Source: Chloroflexota bacterium (GTDB lineage: Bacteria; Chloroflexota; UBA6077; CF-72). Taken from it: DNA of 35,073 bases. This document shows, one piece after another, positions 16,556-26,004 of the stretch. Numbering within the stretch: position 1 is the first letter of the stretch; the number at the start of each line of letters is the position of its first letter. The position numbers and the translations under genes are program-made. The stretch spans positions 2,529 to 37,601 of the forward strand of contig VBGG01000050.1 of assembly GCA_005883405.1 (NCBI GenBank), written 5' to 3'. Under the pieces are notes generated by a model. The model was not told the origin of the DNA, ran no database searches, and worked only from the letters and a program-made list of their open reading frames with translations.

Positions 16556-17581
16556 ATGCGCATTCGTTCTGGACACCTCGCCGGCCTGGCCATCGCGCCT
16601 CTCCTGCTTGCCGCCGCTTGCACTCCGGCGCCGGCCGCGCCTTCGGCGACCAGCGCGCCGGCACCCGCGGCTGCTTCCGGCGGGCAGGTCCAGGTCGGCT
16701 TGATCACCAAGACCGAAAGCAACCCGTTCTTCGTCAAGATGAAGGAAGGCGCAGACAAGGAGGCTACGGCCAAGGGCGCCAAACTCCTGAGCGCCGCGGG
16801 CAAGTTTGACACCGACAATCAGAGTCAGGTCACCGCCATCGAGAACATGGTCACCGCCGGCGCCAAGGGCATCCTGATCACGCCTAGCGATACCAAGGCC
16901 ATCGTGCCGTCGATCAAGAAAGCGCGCGACGCAGGCGTGCTGGTCATCGCGCTGGACACCCCAACCGAGCCGCAGGACGCCAGCGACGCTCTCTTCGCCA
17001 CCGATAACAAACAGGCGGGCGTGCTCATCGGCAAGTACGCCAAGGCGGCCATGGGCGGCAAGCCGGTCAAAATCGCCACGCTCGACCTGGCCCCCGGCAT
17101 CAGCGTCGGCGTGTTGCGCCACGACGGATTCATCGAAGGCTTTGGCATCCAGAACAGCGATCCGCAGGTCGTCTGCAGCCAGGACACGCAGGGAGACCAG
17201 GCCAAGGGGCAGACGGCGATGGAGACCTGCCTCCAGAAGGATCCGTCGATCAACCTCGTCTACACGATCAACGAACCGGCCGCGTTCGGCGCCAACACCG
17301 CGCTGAAGGCTGCCGGTAAAGACAAGGACGTTACCGTCGTGTCAGTCGACGGCGGCTGCGCCGGCGTGCGCGGGGTCAAGGACGGCACGATCGCGGCCAC
17401 CTCGCAGCAATACCCGCTCAAGATGGCCACCCTGGGTGTTGACGCGGTCGTAGACTTCGCCCAGACGGGCAAGAAAGTCTCGGGCTACACGGACACGGGC
17501 GTCACGCTGATCACCGATAAGGCGCAGTCGGGCGTCGACTCAAAGGACACCGCCTTCGGCCTGGACAACTGCTGGGGCTGA
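16556..17581 (+). CDS. Sugar ABC transporter substrate-binding lipoprotein (fructose/ribose type)
   Basis: 341 residues. The signal peptide ends in LLAAAC, so it is a lipoprotein, followed by an Ala/Pro/Ser linker to about residue 42. The binding domain starts VQVGLITKTESNPFFVKMKEGADKEA, as in FrcB/RbsB proteins. Other blocks are NMVTAGAKGILITPSDTKAI, VIALDTPTEP, FATDNKQAGVLIG, INEPAAFGANTALK and VSVDGGCAGVRGVKDG. The TPTEP/DGGC arrangement is close to fructose-binding FrcB. ATG 16556 follows AGGGAG. First gene of a four-gene operon with permease, ATPase and a PfkB kinase, under the LacI-type operator. Confidence 0.92.
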   Translation: MRIRSGHLAGLAIAPLLLAAACTPAPAAPSATSAPAPAAASGGQVQVGLITKTESNPFFVKMKEGADKEATAKGAKLLSAAGKFDTDNQSQVTAIENMVTAGAKGILITPSDTKAIVPSIKKARDAGVLVIALDTPTEPQDASDALFATDNKQAGVLIGKYAKAAMGGKPVKIATLDLAPGISVGVLRHDGFIEGFGIQNSDPQVVCSQDTQGDQAKGQTAMETCLQKDPSINLVYTINEPAAFGANTALKAAGKDKDVTVVSVDGGCAGVRGVKDGTIAATSQQYPLKMATLGVDAVVDFAQTGKKVSGYTDTGVTLITDKAQSGVDSKDTAFGLDNCWG

Positions 17582-17603
17582 TCGGTTTGTTGGGAGGAGC
17601 GCC

Positions 17604-18536
17604 ATGACCAACGTCCTCACAGAGCGCCAGCCCGAACCGAGCGTTGTAAGCCGTGCGCGAGTCTCCCTCGCGCACGGCATCAACATCGGCACGCTGGGAC
17701 CGCTGCTGGCGTTGCTGCTTGCGGGCATCTTCTTCACGATCGAGTCAGACCGGTTCCTGACCGGGCCGAACCTGTCACTGGTCGTTCAGCAGGTCATGGT
17801 CGTCGGCACACTGGCCATCGGTCAGACGCTGGTCGATGCCGGGCTCAACCCGATCCTGACCATCGCTCTGGGCCTTTTGGTGTGCGCGGCGTTTGGCGCA
17901 CTCAACGGCACACTGATCACCCGCCTGCGCTTGCCCCCGTTCATCGTGACGCTCGGCACCCTGAACATCGCCTTTGCCCTCACCCATATCTACTCGCGCG
18001 AGCAGACGGTCTCCAATCTGCCTGACGCGCTGACCTTCTTCGGCAACACCTTCCGCCTGGGCCAGACAAACATCACCTATGGCTCGGTGCTGACGCTGCT
18101 GCTGTTCCTGATCGTGTGGTACGTGCTCGGCCAGACGGCCGTCGGCAGGCACGTGTACGCGCTCGGCAACAATCCCGAAGCCGCCCGACTGACGGGTATC
18201 AACACGCGTCGCCTGCTGCTCGGGGTGTACACCATTGCCGCGGTGATCTATGGCGTCGCAGGGCTGCTGCTGGTGGCCCGAACCGGCGTGGGCGACCCGC
18301 AAGCGGGCCAGACGGACAACCTGGATTCCATCACCGCCGTGGTGCTGGGCGGCACCAGCCTGTTCGGCGGACGGGGCGGCGTCATCGGCACGCTGATCGG
18401 CGCGCTCATCGTTGGAGTCTTCCGCAATGGACTGCAGCTCATCGGCGTCGCATCGATTTACCAGGTGCTGATCACGGGCATCCTGGTCATCCTGGCGGTC
18501 GCCGTCGACCAGATCGCTCGCCGGAGGCAAGCATGA
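17604..18536 (+). CDS. Sugar ABC transporter permease, FrcC/RbsC-like
   Basis: 310 residues of the BPD_transp_2 family with about 8-10 hydrophobic helices. Conserved segments are GTLAIGQTLVDAGLN, RLRLPPFIVTLGTLNIAF, GRHVYALGNNPEAARLTGI (coupling loop), and ITAVVLGGTSLFGGRGGVIGTLIGALIVG. The usual D-L-S-V-G motif of helix 3 is not obvious: after LVDAGLN the protein reads PILTIALGLLVCAAFGALNG, which is shorter than the family norm, so roughly a helix-loop segment may be missing while the frame is kept. It overlaps the downstream ATPase start by 4 bp (ATGA), indicating coupled translation. Confidence 0.88.
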   Translation: MTNVLTERQPEPSVVSRARVSLAHGINIGTLGPLLALLLAGIFFTIESDRFLTGPNLSLVVQQVMVVGTLAIGQTLVDAGLNPILTIALGLLVCAAFGALNGTLITRLRLPPFIVTLGTLNIAFALTHIYSREQTVSNLPDALTFFGNTFRLGQTNITYGSVLTLLLFLIVWYVLGQTAVGRHVYALGNNPEAARLTGINTRRLLLGVYTIAAVIYGVAGLLLVARTGVGDPQAGQTDNLDSITAVVLGGTSLFGGRGGVIGTLIGALIVGVFRNGLQLIGVASIYQVLITGILVILAVAVDQIARRRQA

Positions 18537-19315
18537 ACCAGCAGGCTACGACCCCCGTGTTCGAGGCGCGTGGTCTGGTCAAGCGCTACGGCCAGGTCAC
18601 CGCGTTGGACGGGGCAGACTTCGAGCTGTACCCCGGCGAGATCCTAGCCGTCATCGGCGACAACGGTGCCGGCAAGTCGACGCTGATCAAGTGTCTATCT
18701 GGGGCCATCATCCCCGACGAGGGTGAGATCCTCCTCGACGGGCAGCCCGTGCGCTTCCAGAGTCCGATGGACGCGCGGCGGCAGGGAATCGAAACGGTCT
18801 ACCAGGATCTGGCGGTGGCACCCGCGCTCGACATCGCGGAGAACCTGTTTCTCGGACGCGAGCTGCGCCGGCCGGGCCTGGTTGGCTCGGCGTTCGGCAT
18901 GCTCGACAAGCCGCGCATGCTGGCCGAGGCGACGGCGCACATGCAGGACCTCAAGATCGGCATCCGCTCGATGCGGCAGGCGGTCGAGACGCTGTCTGGC
19001 GGCCAGCGGCAGGCGGTCGCCGTAGCGCGCGCGGCCGCGTTTGCTCGCCACGTGGTGATCATGGACGAGCCGACCGCGGCGCTGGGCGTCAAGGAGACGC
19101 ACATGGTGCTCGACCTGATCCGTCGGGTGCGCGAGCGCGGCCTGCCGGTCATCCTGATCAGCCACAACATGCCCAACGTGTTCGAGGTGGCCGACCGCGT
19201 CCACATCCAGCGCCTCGGCCGACGGGTGGCAGTCATCGCGCCGCACAGCTTCAAGATGTCCGACGCTGTGGCGATCATGACCGGCGCCATGGCCGGCGAG
19301 GAGGTCGCGGCTTGA
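18533..19315 (+). CDS. Sugar ABC transporter ATP-binding protein, FrcA-like
   Basis: 260 residues, a single nucleotide-binding domain. Walker A is GDNGAGKST, the Q-loop region ETVYQDLAVAPALDIAENLFLGREL is typical of FrcA, the signature is LSGGQRQ, Walker B is VVIMDEPTA, and the H-loop is VILISHNMPNVFEVADRV. It starts at ATG 18533 inside the ATGA overlap with the permease stop. Its own stop overlaps the TTG start of the kinase, so permease, ATPase and kinase are translationally coupled. It is a second, distinct copy of the function found on the minus strand at 6.7-7.5 kb, serving a different transporter. Confidence 0.93.
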   Translation: MNQQATTPVFEARGLVKRYGQVTALDGADFELYPGEILAVIGDNGAGKSTLIKCLSGAIIPDEGEILLDGQPVRFQSPMDARRQGIETVYQDLAVAPALDIAENLFLGRELRRPGLVGSAFGMLDKPRMLAEATAHMQDLKIGIRSMRQAVETLSGGQRQAVAVARAAAFARHVVIMDEPTAALGVKETHMVLDLIRRVRERGLPVILISHNMPNVFEVADRVHIQRLGRRVAVIAPHSFKMSDAVAIMTGAMAGEEVAA

Positions 19316-20283
19316 CCAGTGCGCCCGCGAAGTGGTGGGTCACCGTCGTCGGCGAGGCGTTGATTGATCTGGTCCCAGCAGGTCGCGTCGGGCTGTTCGA
19401 GGCCAGTCCGGGCGGCAGCCCGGCCAACGTGGCGGTCGGTCTGGCGCGCCTGGAAGTGCCCGTCCACCTGGCGGCACGGCTCGCGGACGACGTGTTCGGC
19501 CACCAGCTGCGTGCCCATCTGGCGGCCAACGGTGTAGACCTGACGTTTGCGGTGCGCGCGCGCGAGCCCACGTCACTGGCGATCGTGTCGGTCGATCCGC
19601 ACGGCGGACCGGCGTACGACTTCCGCGTGCAGGCTACCGCTGACTGGCAGTGGTCTGACACCGAATTGGCCGGCGTGCCAGATGAAACGGTGTGTGCGCT
19701 GCACACCGGCTCGCTCGCAGCCACCCTGGCGCCTGGCGCGGCCGCGCTGCTGCGGCTGGTCGAACGAGCGCGCTGCTCGGCGACGATCTCGTACGACCCG
19801 AACGTGCGGCCGCTGCTCATGGGTGCTCCTGAGGAGGTCCGCCCGCACATCGAGAAGCTTGTGGCGTTGGCGGACGTGGTCAAGGTCAGCGCGGAGGACC
19901 TGAACTGGCTGGCGCCAGGGCACGCCCCAGCGGAGGTCGCCGCGGACTGGCTGGCGTGCGGCCCGGCGCTGGTTACGGTCACCCTGGGCGCGTCAGGTGC
20001 GCTGGCCATCGCGCGCGAAGCGGGCACGGTGTGGCGGCCAGGACGGGTGGTCGAGGTCGTCGACACCGTGGGCGCTGGCGACGCGTTCGTCAGTGCGCTG
20101 CTCGCGGCGCTCTACGATCGCGACCTGCTCGGCGCGGACCAGCGTGAACGACTGCGGTTGATCGACTCGACGATGCTGGCCGAGGTCATCGACCAGGCCA
20201 TCGTCGCCTCGGCGCTGACCTGCACCCGGCGCGGCGCCGATCCACCTACGCGCGCTGAGCTCACGACGGCACTGGCTGCGTAG
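19312..20283 (+). CDS. PfkB-family sugar kinase (fructokinase-like)
   Basis: 323 residues of the ribokinase/PfkB fold. The N-terminal VVGEALIDLVP and GGSPANVAVGLARL form the sugar-binding part. The middle SYDPNVRPLLM matches fructokinases. The C-terminal DTVGAGDAFVSALL holds the catalytic Asp and the anion hole. It probably phosphorylates the sugar brought in by the three upstream genes, fructose being the best guess from the DPN-R motif and the FrcB-like binding protein. TTG start overlapping the ATPase stop by 4 bp. Last gene of the operon. Confidence 0.92.
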   Translation: MTSAPAKWWVTVVGEALIDLVPAGRVGLFEASPGGSPANVAVGLARLEVPVHLAARLADDVFGHQLRAHLAANGVDLTFAVRAREPTSLAIVSVDPHGGPAYDFRVQATADWQWSDTELAGVPDETVCALHTGSLAATLAPGAAALLRLVERARCSATISYDPNVRPLLMGAPEEVRPHIEKLVALADVVKVSAEDLNWLAPGHAPAEVAADWLACGPALVTVTLGASGALAIAREAGTVWRPGRVVEVVDTVGAGDAFVSALLAALYDRDLLGADQRERLRLIDSTMLAEVIDQAIVASALTCTRRGADPPTRAELTTALAA

Positions 20284-20494
20284 GAGCACCCCAGGACGGT
20301 GATTTCACCGTACGGGATTTCCTGACACTTCGTCGTCCGCTGATGCGGAAATCCACTGACGCAATCTATAAGCCGCCACGACATAGTGCCGCCAGGTTTG
20401 AGCCAGCGTGTATTTCCGAGCCGGGTGGACCCACAGCTTGGACGAGCGCTGAGACATCAACAGCGATCAATCCCGCAGCGAAAGAGGGCTTGCA
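20284..20494. other. Intergenic region with two hairpins
   Basis: CGGTGA (20297-20302) and TCACCG (20305-20310) form a small hairpin 14 bp after the kinase stop. GGATTTCC (20315-20322) and GGAAATCC (20347-20354) form an 8-bp stem with a 24-base loop. Neither has a clear T-run, but together they may end the sugar operon. The rest should hold the promoter of the glycosyltransferase cluster; I see no convincing -35/-10 pair. A good ribosome-binding site (AAAGAGGG) precedes ATG 20495. Confidence 0.4.
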
Positions 20495-21742
20495 ATGGGT
20501 AGCAAGCACCACAATATGCAGCGCAAGTGCCGGATCGCGCTGTACAGCCACGACACTATGGGGTTGGGGCATGTACGCCGCAACCTGCTGCTCGCGCAGA
20601 CGCTGGTTCGGTCTCAGCTGGAGCCAGCTGTCTTGATGATTGCCGGCGCTCGGGAGGCAGGCCGTTTCGCATTTCCGCCAGGCGTCGACTGCGTAACGTT
20701 GCCAGCGCTTCGCAAGGACACGCCAGGCGGGTACGCATCGCGACACCTGGACGTTTCACTCGAGGAGCTGAGCGCGCTGCGCTCACGCATCATCCGCGCA
20801 ACTCTCGACGAGTTCGAGCCGGACGTGCTGATCGTGGACAACGTTCCGCGCGGCGCCGTTCGGGAGCTCGATCCGGCGCTCGCTTCACTCCGCGCGCGCG
20901 GGCACACCCGTTGTGTGCTGGGACTTCGCGACATACTGGACGAGCCAGAGGTCGTGCGTTGGGAGTGGCAGCGCGCGGCGAATGAGGAAGCGATCCGCGC
21001 GTATTACGACGCCATCTGGGTGTATGGAGATCCAGCAGTCTATCCGCTGGCGCAGGCCTACCACTTCCCCCGCGACCTGGTCGCCATGACCCGCTATCTC
21101 GGCTACCTGAACCAGACCGCTCGCATCGGTCCGGACGCGGATTCGGACGCCGAGCGAAGCGGCGTTCCAGCGCTGCCTCCGGGCCGCATCATCCTGTGCC
21201 TTGTCGGTGGCGGCCAGGACGGCGCACGACTGGCGGAGACCTTCGCCGAGGCGGATCTTCCGGACGGCGCCACCGGCGTGATCCTCACCGGAGCGTTCAT
21301 GCCTTCGGACGTACACGAGCGCCTCAAGCGGCGCGCGGCCGGATCACCGCACCTGCTAGTGCTTCCGTTCGTGAACGAGCCGGGTTTCCTGCTGCGTCGC
21401 GCAGAGCGGGTGGTGGCGATGGGAGGCTACAACACGGTCACCGAAGTCCTCTCCTACCGCAAGCACGCCCTCATCGTGCCCCGCGTGGAGCCGCGGCTCG
21501 AGCAGTTCGTCCGCGCGGAGCGTCTCCGCGATCTCGGCCTTCTCGACGTACTCCACCCCGACCTGCTGCATCCCAGCACGCTCTCCGCGTGGTTGCGCCG
21601 GGATCCAGCCGGGGCTCGCAGCCATGATCACGTGGACCTCAACGGGCTGCAGCGGCTCCCGCGCTACCTGGATGAGCTTCTTGCCAGCGACCCTGTCAAC
21701 TCCGGCTGGACAATCGACGATGCGCTTGCCCTGGCGCTCTGA
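20495..21742 (+). CDS. MurG-like predicted glycosyltransferase (COG4671 type)
   Basis: 415 residues, GT-B fold. It starts RIALYSHDTMGLGHVRRNLLLAQTL, the Gly-rich first Rossmann loop with the GLGH-x-RR signature of this group. The middle has DVLIVDNVPRGAV and LGLRDILDEP. The C-terminal half has IILCLVGGGQDGARLAE, LLVLPFVNEPGFLLRRAERVVAMGGYNTVTEVLSYRKHALIVPR, which corresponds to the donor-binding region of MurG (GGYNT-x-E). The natural substrate is unknown; position suggests a role in a surface glycan. The start ATG 20495 has AAAGAGGG 6-7 bases upstream. The 3' end overlaps the start of the exporter gene. Confidence 0.85.
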   Translation: MGSKHHNMQRKCRIALYSHDTMGLGHVRRNLLLAQTLVRSQLEPAVLMIAGAREAGRFAFPPGVDCVTLPALRKDTPGGYASRHLDVSLEELSALRSRIIRATLDEFEPDVLIVDNVPRGAVRELDPALASLRARGHTRCVLGLRDILDEPEVVRWEWQRAANEEAIRAYYDAIWVYGDPAVYPLAQAYHFPRDLVAMTRYLGYLNQTARIGPDADSDAERSGVPALPPGRIILCLVGGGQDGARLAETFAEADLPDGATGVILTGAFMPSDVHERLKRRAAGSPHLLVLPFVNEPGFLLRRAERVVAMGGYNTVTEVLSYRKHALIVPRVEPRLEQFVRAERLRDLGLLDVLHPDLLHPSTLSAWLRRDPAGARSHDHVDLNGLQRLPRYLDELLASDPVNSGWTIDDALALAL

Positions 21743-23495
21743 GCTCCGCGCCCCGGGCGGACAGGCACACCGCGTCCGGCAGATCGTCGTCGCAGAGCTG
21801 CGCCGGGTTCGGGGCCGTGTACTGCTGGCTGTGGTCAGCACCGTCGGCGTCACCGCGGCGGATCTGCTGCGGCCCTGGCCGCTCAAGATCATCTTCGACC
21901 AGATCCTGCTGGGGAAGGCGTTCCCGCCGTCACTGGACTTCATGCGAGAGACACTGCGCGAGGGCAAGCTGCTGCCCCTGGTGCTGGTGTCGTTTTCGAT
22001 CGTGTTGATCGCGATCCTGAACGGGCTCTTCTCTTACGCTCAGGTCTACCTCAGCTCAGGCATCGCCAGCCACATTGTCTACGCCCTGCGCCGAGAACTG
22101 TTCGCCCACCTGCAGCGCTTGTCGCTGTCGTTCCACGACCGCGCCCGCTCAGGCGAACTCCTCACCAAGGTCGCCAGCGACACCAATACCGTGAAGGACA
22201 TCGTCGCGGAGACGGCGTTGACTGCCGGCTCTCAGGTGCTGACGCTCCTGGGCATCGTGACGGTGATGCTGCTGTTGAACTGGAAACTGGCGCTCCTGGT
22301 CGTGGCCACCTTCCCCATACTGCTGTGGAATCTGTTCCGCGTCTTCCGCCGCGCGAGCGTCACCGCGCGACAGCAGCGCAAGAAGGAGGAATCGATCGCC
22401 ACACGCCTCAGCGAAGTCTTCGGCGCCATGTCGCTGGTCCAGGCATTTGGTCGGGAAAAGTATGAGGAAGAGCGTTTCGATGTGGAGAGCTCCGAGTACC
22501 TGGAGCTCAGCCTGACCAGCGCCCGCATCGAGGGGATTGCGGCGCGAGCCGTCGAGGTGACCACCGCCATCGCGACCTGGATGGTGGTGCTAGTGGGATC
22601 GTGGCAGGTCCTCCAGGGAGAGATCACGGTCGGCACCGTGCTGGTGTTCACCTCGTATCTCAGCAGCCTGTACAAGCCAGTGCGCCAGCTGGGCAAGGTC
22701 TCCGCACGCTTCTCGAAGGCAGTGGTCAGTGCCCACCGGATCGCCGAGATCCTGGACGTCGAGCCGGACGTCCAGGAGGAGCCGGATGCTGTCGATCTGG
22801 TGAACGTGAAGGGCGAGATCCGCTTTGAGCACGTCAGCTTCTCGTATGGTGATGGCAAACCGGTCCTGTCGGACGTCTCCTTCACCATCTCGCCCGGCCA
22901 GCGGGTTGCCCTCGTGGGTGTCTCCGGAGCCGGCAAATCCACTGCCATCAGCCTGATCCTCCGCCTGTACGACCCCCAGTCCGGTCGCATCCTGATCGAC
23001 GGCGTGGACGTCAAGAAGTGTCGCCGCGAGTCACTGCGCGGGCTGATCGGCATCGCGCTCCAGAACTCACTCCTGTTTGGCGCGACGATCAGGGAGAACA
23101 TTACCTACGGCAAGCCGGACGCCACGATGGCGGAAGTGGTGGCGGCCGCCCGGACTGCCAACGCCCACGACTTCATCGAGGGGCTGAAACACGGCTATGA
23201 CACGGTCATCGGCGAGCGCGGGGCGACGCTTTCGGGCGGCCAGCGCCAGCGCCTCGCTCTGGCACGAGCTCTCATCCGGAACGCGCCGATCCTGATCTTG
23301 GATGAGCCGATGGCAGGATTGGACGTCGTGAGTGAGAGCCATGTCAAGCAGGCGCTCGCATCCGCAACGGCGGGGCGTACCTGCTTGCTCATCACCCACG
23401 ACCTGCAAGCGGCGGCCGATGCAGATGTGGTGCTCCGGCTGGACGAGGGGCGCGTGGTCGAGTGGGACAGACAATCCGCGCTGCATGCAGCGTGA
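21720..23495 (+). CDS. ABC exporter, fused membrane and ATPase domains (MsbA-like)
   Basis: 591 residues. The N-terminal membrane domain (about 1-340) has six hydrophobic helices, with ADLLRPWPLKIIFDQILLG early and LSLSFHDRARSGELLTKVASDTN, the usual intracellular coupling helix. The ATPase domain has Walker A GVSGAGKST, Q-loop GIALQNSLLFGATIRENITYG, signature LSGGQRQRLALARAL, Walker B ILILDEPMAGLD and the switch His in LLITHDLQAA. A homodimer would move a lipid-linked or glycan substrate across the membrane, in keeping with the glycosyltransferases on both sides. ATG 21720, inside the end of the previous gene, is the natural start; an open frame from 21624 only overlaps that gene. Confidence 0.92.
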   Translation: MRLPWRSELRAPGGQAHRVRQIVVAELRRVRGRVLLAVVSTVGVTAADLLRPWPLKIIFDQILLGKAFPPSLDFMRETLREGKLLPLVLVSFSIVLIAILNGLFSYAQVYLSSGIASHIVYALRRELFAHLQRLSLSFHDRARSGELLTKVASDTNTVKDIVAETALTAGSQVLTLLGIVTVMLLLNWKLALLVVATFPILLWNLFRVFRRASVTARQQRKKEESIATRLSEVFGAMSLVQAFGREKYEEERFDVESSEYLELSLTSARIEGIAARAVEVTTAIATWMVVLVGSWQVLQGEITVGTVLVFTSYLSSLYKPVRQLGKVSARFSKAVVSAHRIAEILDVEPDVQEEPDAVDLVNVKGEIRFEHVSFSYGDGKPVLSDVSFTISPGQRVALVGVSGAGKSTAISLILRLYDPQSGRILIDGVDVKKCRRESLRGLIGIALQNSLLFGATIRENITYGKPDATMAEVVAAARTANAHDFIEGLKHGYDTVIGERGATLSGGQRQRLALARALIRNAPILILDEPMAGLDVVSESHVKQALASATAGRTCLLITHDLQAAADADVVLRLDEGRVVEWDRQSALHAA

Positions 23496-23509
23496 CGTGG
23501 AGGACGACG

Positions 23510-24745
23510 ATGACTGTGGCGCACCCCAATGTTGCTTATCTCCTGAAGCGGTTTCCGCGGCTCTCCGAGACCTTTATCCTGCATGAGATCCTGGAGTTGG
23601 AGCGGCAGGGAGTCGGGCTCCGCCTGTACTCGATCATGGACTCCGCGGAGACGATCGTCCATGCGGACGTGCGTCGCGTGCGCGCGAGCGTCTCTTACCT
23701 CCCGTCAGGCAAGCGAGCCTGGCACGAAGTCCCCAAGGCGCATCTGGCACTCCTGAAGCGCCACCCTGGACGCTACCTGGGCACGGTGGCCTACAACCTG
23801 TGGCACCGGCCGCGCCGCACGGCTCTCAAGCACTTCCTGCGTGCCGGCTGGCTTGCGCATGAACTGGAGGCGGCGGGCGTGACCCACCTCCACGCGCATT
23901 TTGCGCACGGTCCAGCATCCGTGGCACGCTTCGTCTCACAACTGACGGGCCTGCCGTACAGCTTCACTGCGCACGCCAAAGATATCTACACCTCACCCCC
24001 CGCGTCGCTGGCAAACAAGATGGACGCGGCGCGCTTCGTGGTCACCTGCACCGAGTACAACGCGCAGTATCTTGCCGGCCTCGTCGCTCCGGGCACGGCG
24101 GAGCGTATCCACCGCATCTACCACGGCCTGGACCTGCGCAAGTTCGGCGCTCCGACTCACCCCGCCGAGGCCGCTGCCGGCGATATGCCGACGATCCTCG
24201 CGGTGGGACGACTCGTGGAGAAGAAGGGGCTTTCTTACCTGATCGATTCTATGGCCCTGCTGCGACGTCGCGGTTATGCGGCGAATTTGCAGATCGTCGG
24301 CGATGGCGACATTCGTGGAGCGCTCGTCCAGCAGATCGAGGCCGCCGGGTTACAAGACCGCGTCACCCTGCTGGGCCCGCGTCCACAGGAAGACCTGCTC
24401 GACATGTACCGGCATGCGACTCTGTTCGCCCTGCCCTGCATCGTGACCGACAACGGCGACCGTGATGGCATCCCGAACGTGCTCGTCGAGGCCATGCGCC
24501 TCGGCCTGCCGGTGGTTTCGACTCGGGTCTCCGGCATCCCTGAGCTGATCATTGACGGCGATACGGGGCTGCTGGTGCCGCCGCGCGATACGCGCGCGCT
24601 GACGGACGCTCTCGCTCGCCTGCTGGACGACCCGCACCTCCGCGGACGCTTGGCCGCCGGCGCTGCCCGGCACGTGCTGCACGAGTTCGACCTGGTCGAC
24701 AATGCCGCCCGACTCCGAGAGTTGCTCGATGGAGCGGCGGCATGA
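23510..24745 (+). CDS. Glycosyltransferase family 4
   Basis: 411 residues, GT-B retaining glycosyltransferase. N-terminal domain: VAYLLKRFPRLSETFILHEI (a motif of exopolysaccharide GT4 enzymes such as the EpsD/AmsK/ColL type), THLHAHFAHGPASVA and PYSFTAHAKDIY. C-terminal donor domain: ILAVGRLVEKKGLSYLID, LQIVGDGDIR, VTLLGPRPQEDLLDMY, and GIPNVLVEAMRLGLPVVST-SGIPELI, the E-x7-E-type nucleotide-sugar site. ATG 23510 follows GTGGAGG. It overlaps the next GT4 by ATGA, so the two are translationally coupled. The sugar and acceptor cannot be told. Confidence 0.92.
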   Translation: MTVAHPNVAYLLKRFPRLSETFILHEILELERQGVGLRLYSIMDSAETIVHADVRRVRASVSYLPSGKRAWHEVPKAHLALLKRHPGRYLGTVAYNLWHRPRRTALKHFLRAGWLAHELEAAGVTHLHAHFAHGPASVARFVSQLTGLPYSFTAHAKDIYTSPPASLANKMDAARFVVTCTEYNAQYLAGLVAPGTAERIHRIYHGLDLRKFGAPTHPAEAAAGDMPTILAVGRLVEKKGLSYLIDSMALLRRRGYAANLQIVGDGDIRGALVQQIEAAGLQDRVTLLGPRPQEDLLDMYRHATLFALPCIVTDNGDRDGIPNVLVEAMRLGLPVVSTRVSGIPELIIDGDTGLLVPPRDTRALTDALARLLDDPHLRGRLAAGAARHVLHEFDLVDNAARLRELLDGAAA

Positions 24746-25965
24746 GGATCGCCTATCTGTGTGCCGACTTCGGCATTCCGATCCTTGGCCACAAAGGAGC
24801 CTCCGTCCACGTGCGGGAGCTGGTCACCGCGTTGACCGCCGAAGGCCACGAAGTGCGCGTGTTCTCACCGAATCCCAGCGGGAGCAACCATCTGGCAGCA
24901 GCGCTCCATGCGGTGAGCCCCGATGGGCTGGCTGAGACGTGTCGGCGCCTGCTACGCCGCGCGCTACCCGGCGCTCGGCCGCTCGACAAGGAGGTCCGCG
25001 AGCTCGCCTTCAACCTGACCTTCTACCGCTCCGTGCGCAACGAGCTGCGTAGTTGGCGGCCAGACGCCGTCTACGAACGCTATAGCCTGTTCAATCTCGC
25101 AGGTGTCGCGCTCGCCCGACGCAGCGGCGTGCCGCATCTTCTGGAGGTGAACGCGCCTCTGCGCCTGGAGCGCGCGCACACCAAAGGGCTTGCGCTGGAG
25201 CGTATTGCCGGACACGTGGAACGGCGTGTGTTCGGTTCGGCCGACGCCGTGCTGACCGTCACCGCCGCGCTGCACCGCTATGTGCTTGACCACGGCGGAC
25301 ACGCGGCGCGTACGCGTGTGCTGCAAAACGCAGTGGACGTCGAACGCTTCGGCCGAGGCAGGACTGATCGCCAGGCCGCACGGGCGCGCTGGGGGCTCGG
25401 AGCTGACGAATTCGTGATCGGTTTCGCCGGCTCGCTGAAACCCTGGCACGGGACCGAGACGCTGCTCGACGCATTCGGGCTGCTGCACGGACGGGTTCCC
25501 GGCGTACGCCTGTTGATGGTGGGCGAAGGGCCGATGGGCGACACTCTCCGCGCCCACGTCGCCGACCGGGGCCTCGCGTCGGCCGTGACTTTCACTGGCA
25601 GCGTCGATCATGCGGAGATGCCAGGCCTGCTCGCGTCGATGGACGTTGGCGTGGCGCCGTACTTCGACGCACCCAACTTCTATTTCTCACCGCTCAAGAT
25701 CTACGAGTACATGGCGGCCGGGTTGCCGGTCGTTGCAAGTGACGCGGGCGACATCGGCGGTCTGGTGCGTGATGGCGAGACCGGCTTGCTGTGTTCGCCT
25801 GGCGATCCACTTTCGCTCTCCAGCGCACTACACTGCCTCATCGAGGCGCCCAGGCTCCGTGCGGCACTGAGCGTTGCCGCGCGTGCCGAAGCGCAGCGCC
25901 ACACCTGGCGGGAGAACGCCCGCGTGGTGGCCAAGTTGGCGGCCGATCCACCTGTGCTTTACTAA
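24742..25965 (+). CDS. Glycosyltransferase family 4 (second)
   Basis: 407 residues. It begins MRIAYLCADFGIPILG and has the Gly/Ser-type N-terminal loop KGASVHVRELVTAL. Later blocks are PDAVYERYSLFNLAGVALA, PHLLEVNAPL, and the donor-binding C-terminal half VIGFAGSLKPWHGTETLLDAF, LLMVGEGPMGDTL, VTFTGSVDHAEMPGLL and SPLKIYEYMAAGLPVVASDAGDI. The acceptor-binding half differs clearly from the preceding GT4, so the two probably add different sugars in one pathway. ATG overlaps the previous stop (ATGA). It is followed after 39 bp by the broken epimerase. Confidence 0.91.
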   Translation: MRIAYLCADFGIPILGHKGASVHVRELVTALTAEGHEVRVFSPNPSGSNHLAAALHAVSPDGLAETCRRLLRRALPGARPLDKEVRELAFNLTFYRSVRNELRSWRPDAVYERYSLFNLAGVALARRSGVPHLLEVNAPLRLERAHTKGLALERIAGHVERRVFGSADAVLTVTAALHRYVLDHGGHAARTRVLQNAVDVERFGRGRTDRQAARARWGLGADEFVIGFAGSLKPWHGTETLLDAFGLLHGRVPGVRLLMVGEGPMGDTLRAHVADRGLASAVTFTGSVDHAEMPGLLASMDVGVAPYFDAPNFYFSPLKIYEYMAAGLPVVASDAGDIGGLVRDGETGLLCSPGDPLSLSSALHCLIEAPRLRAALSVAARAEAQRHTWRENARVVAKLAADPPVLY

Positions 25966-26004
25966 TCCGCCAGATCACCAGCGGAGAGGACTCGGAACTG
26001 TAGT

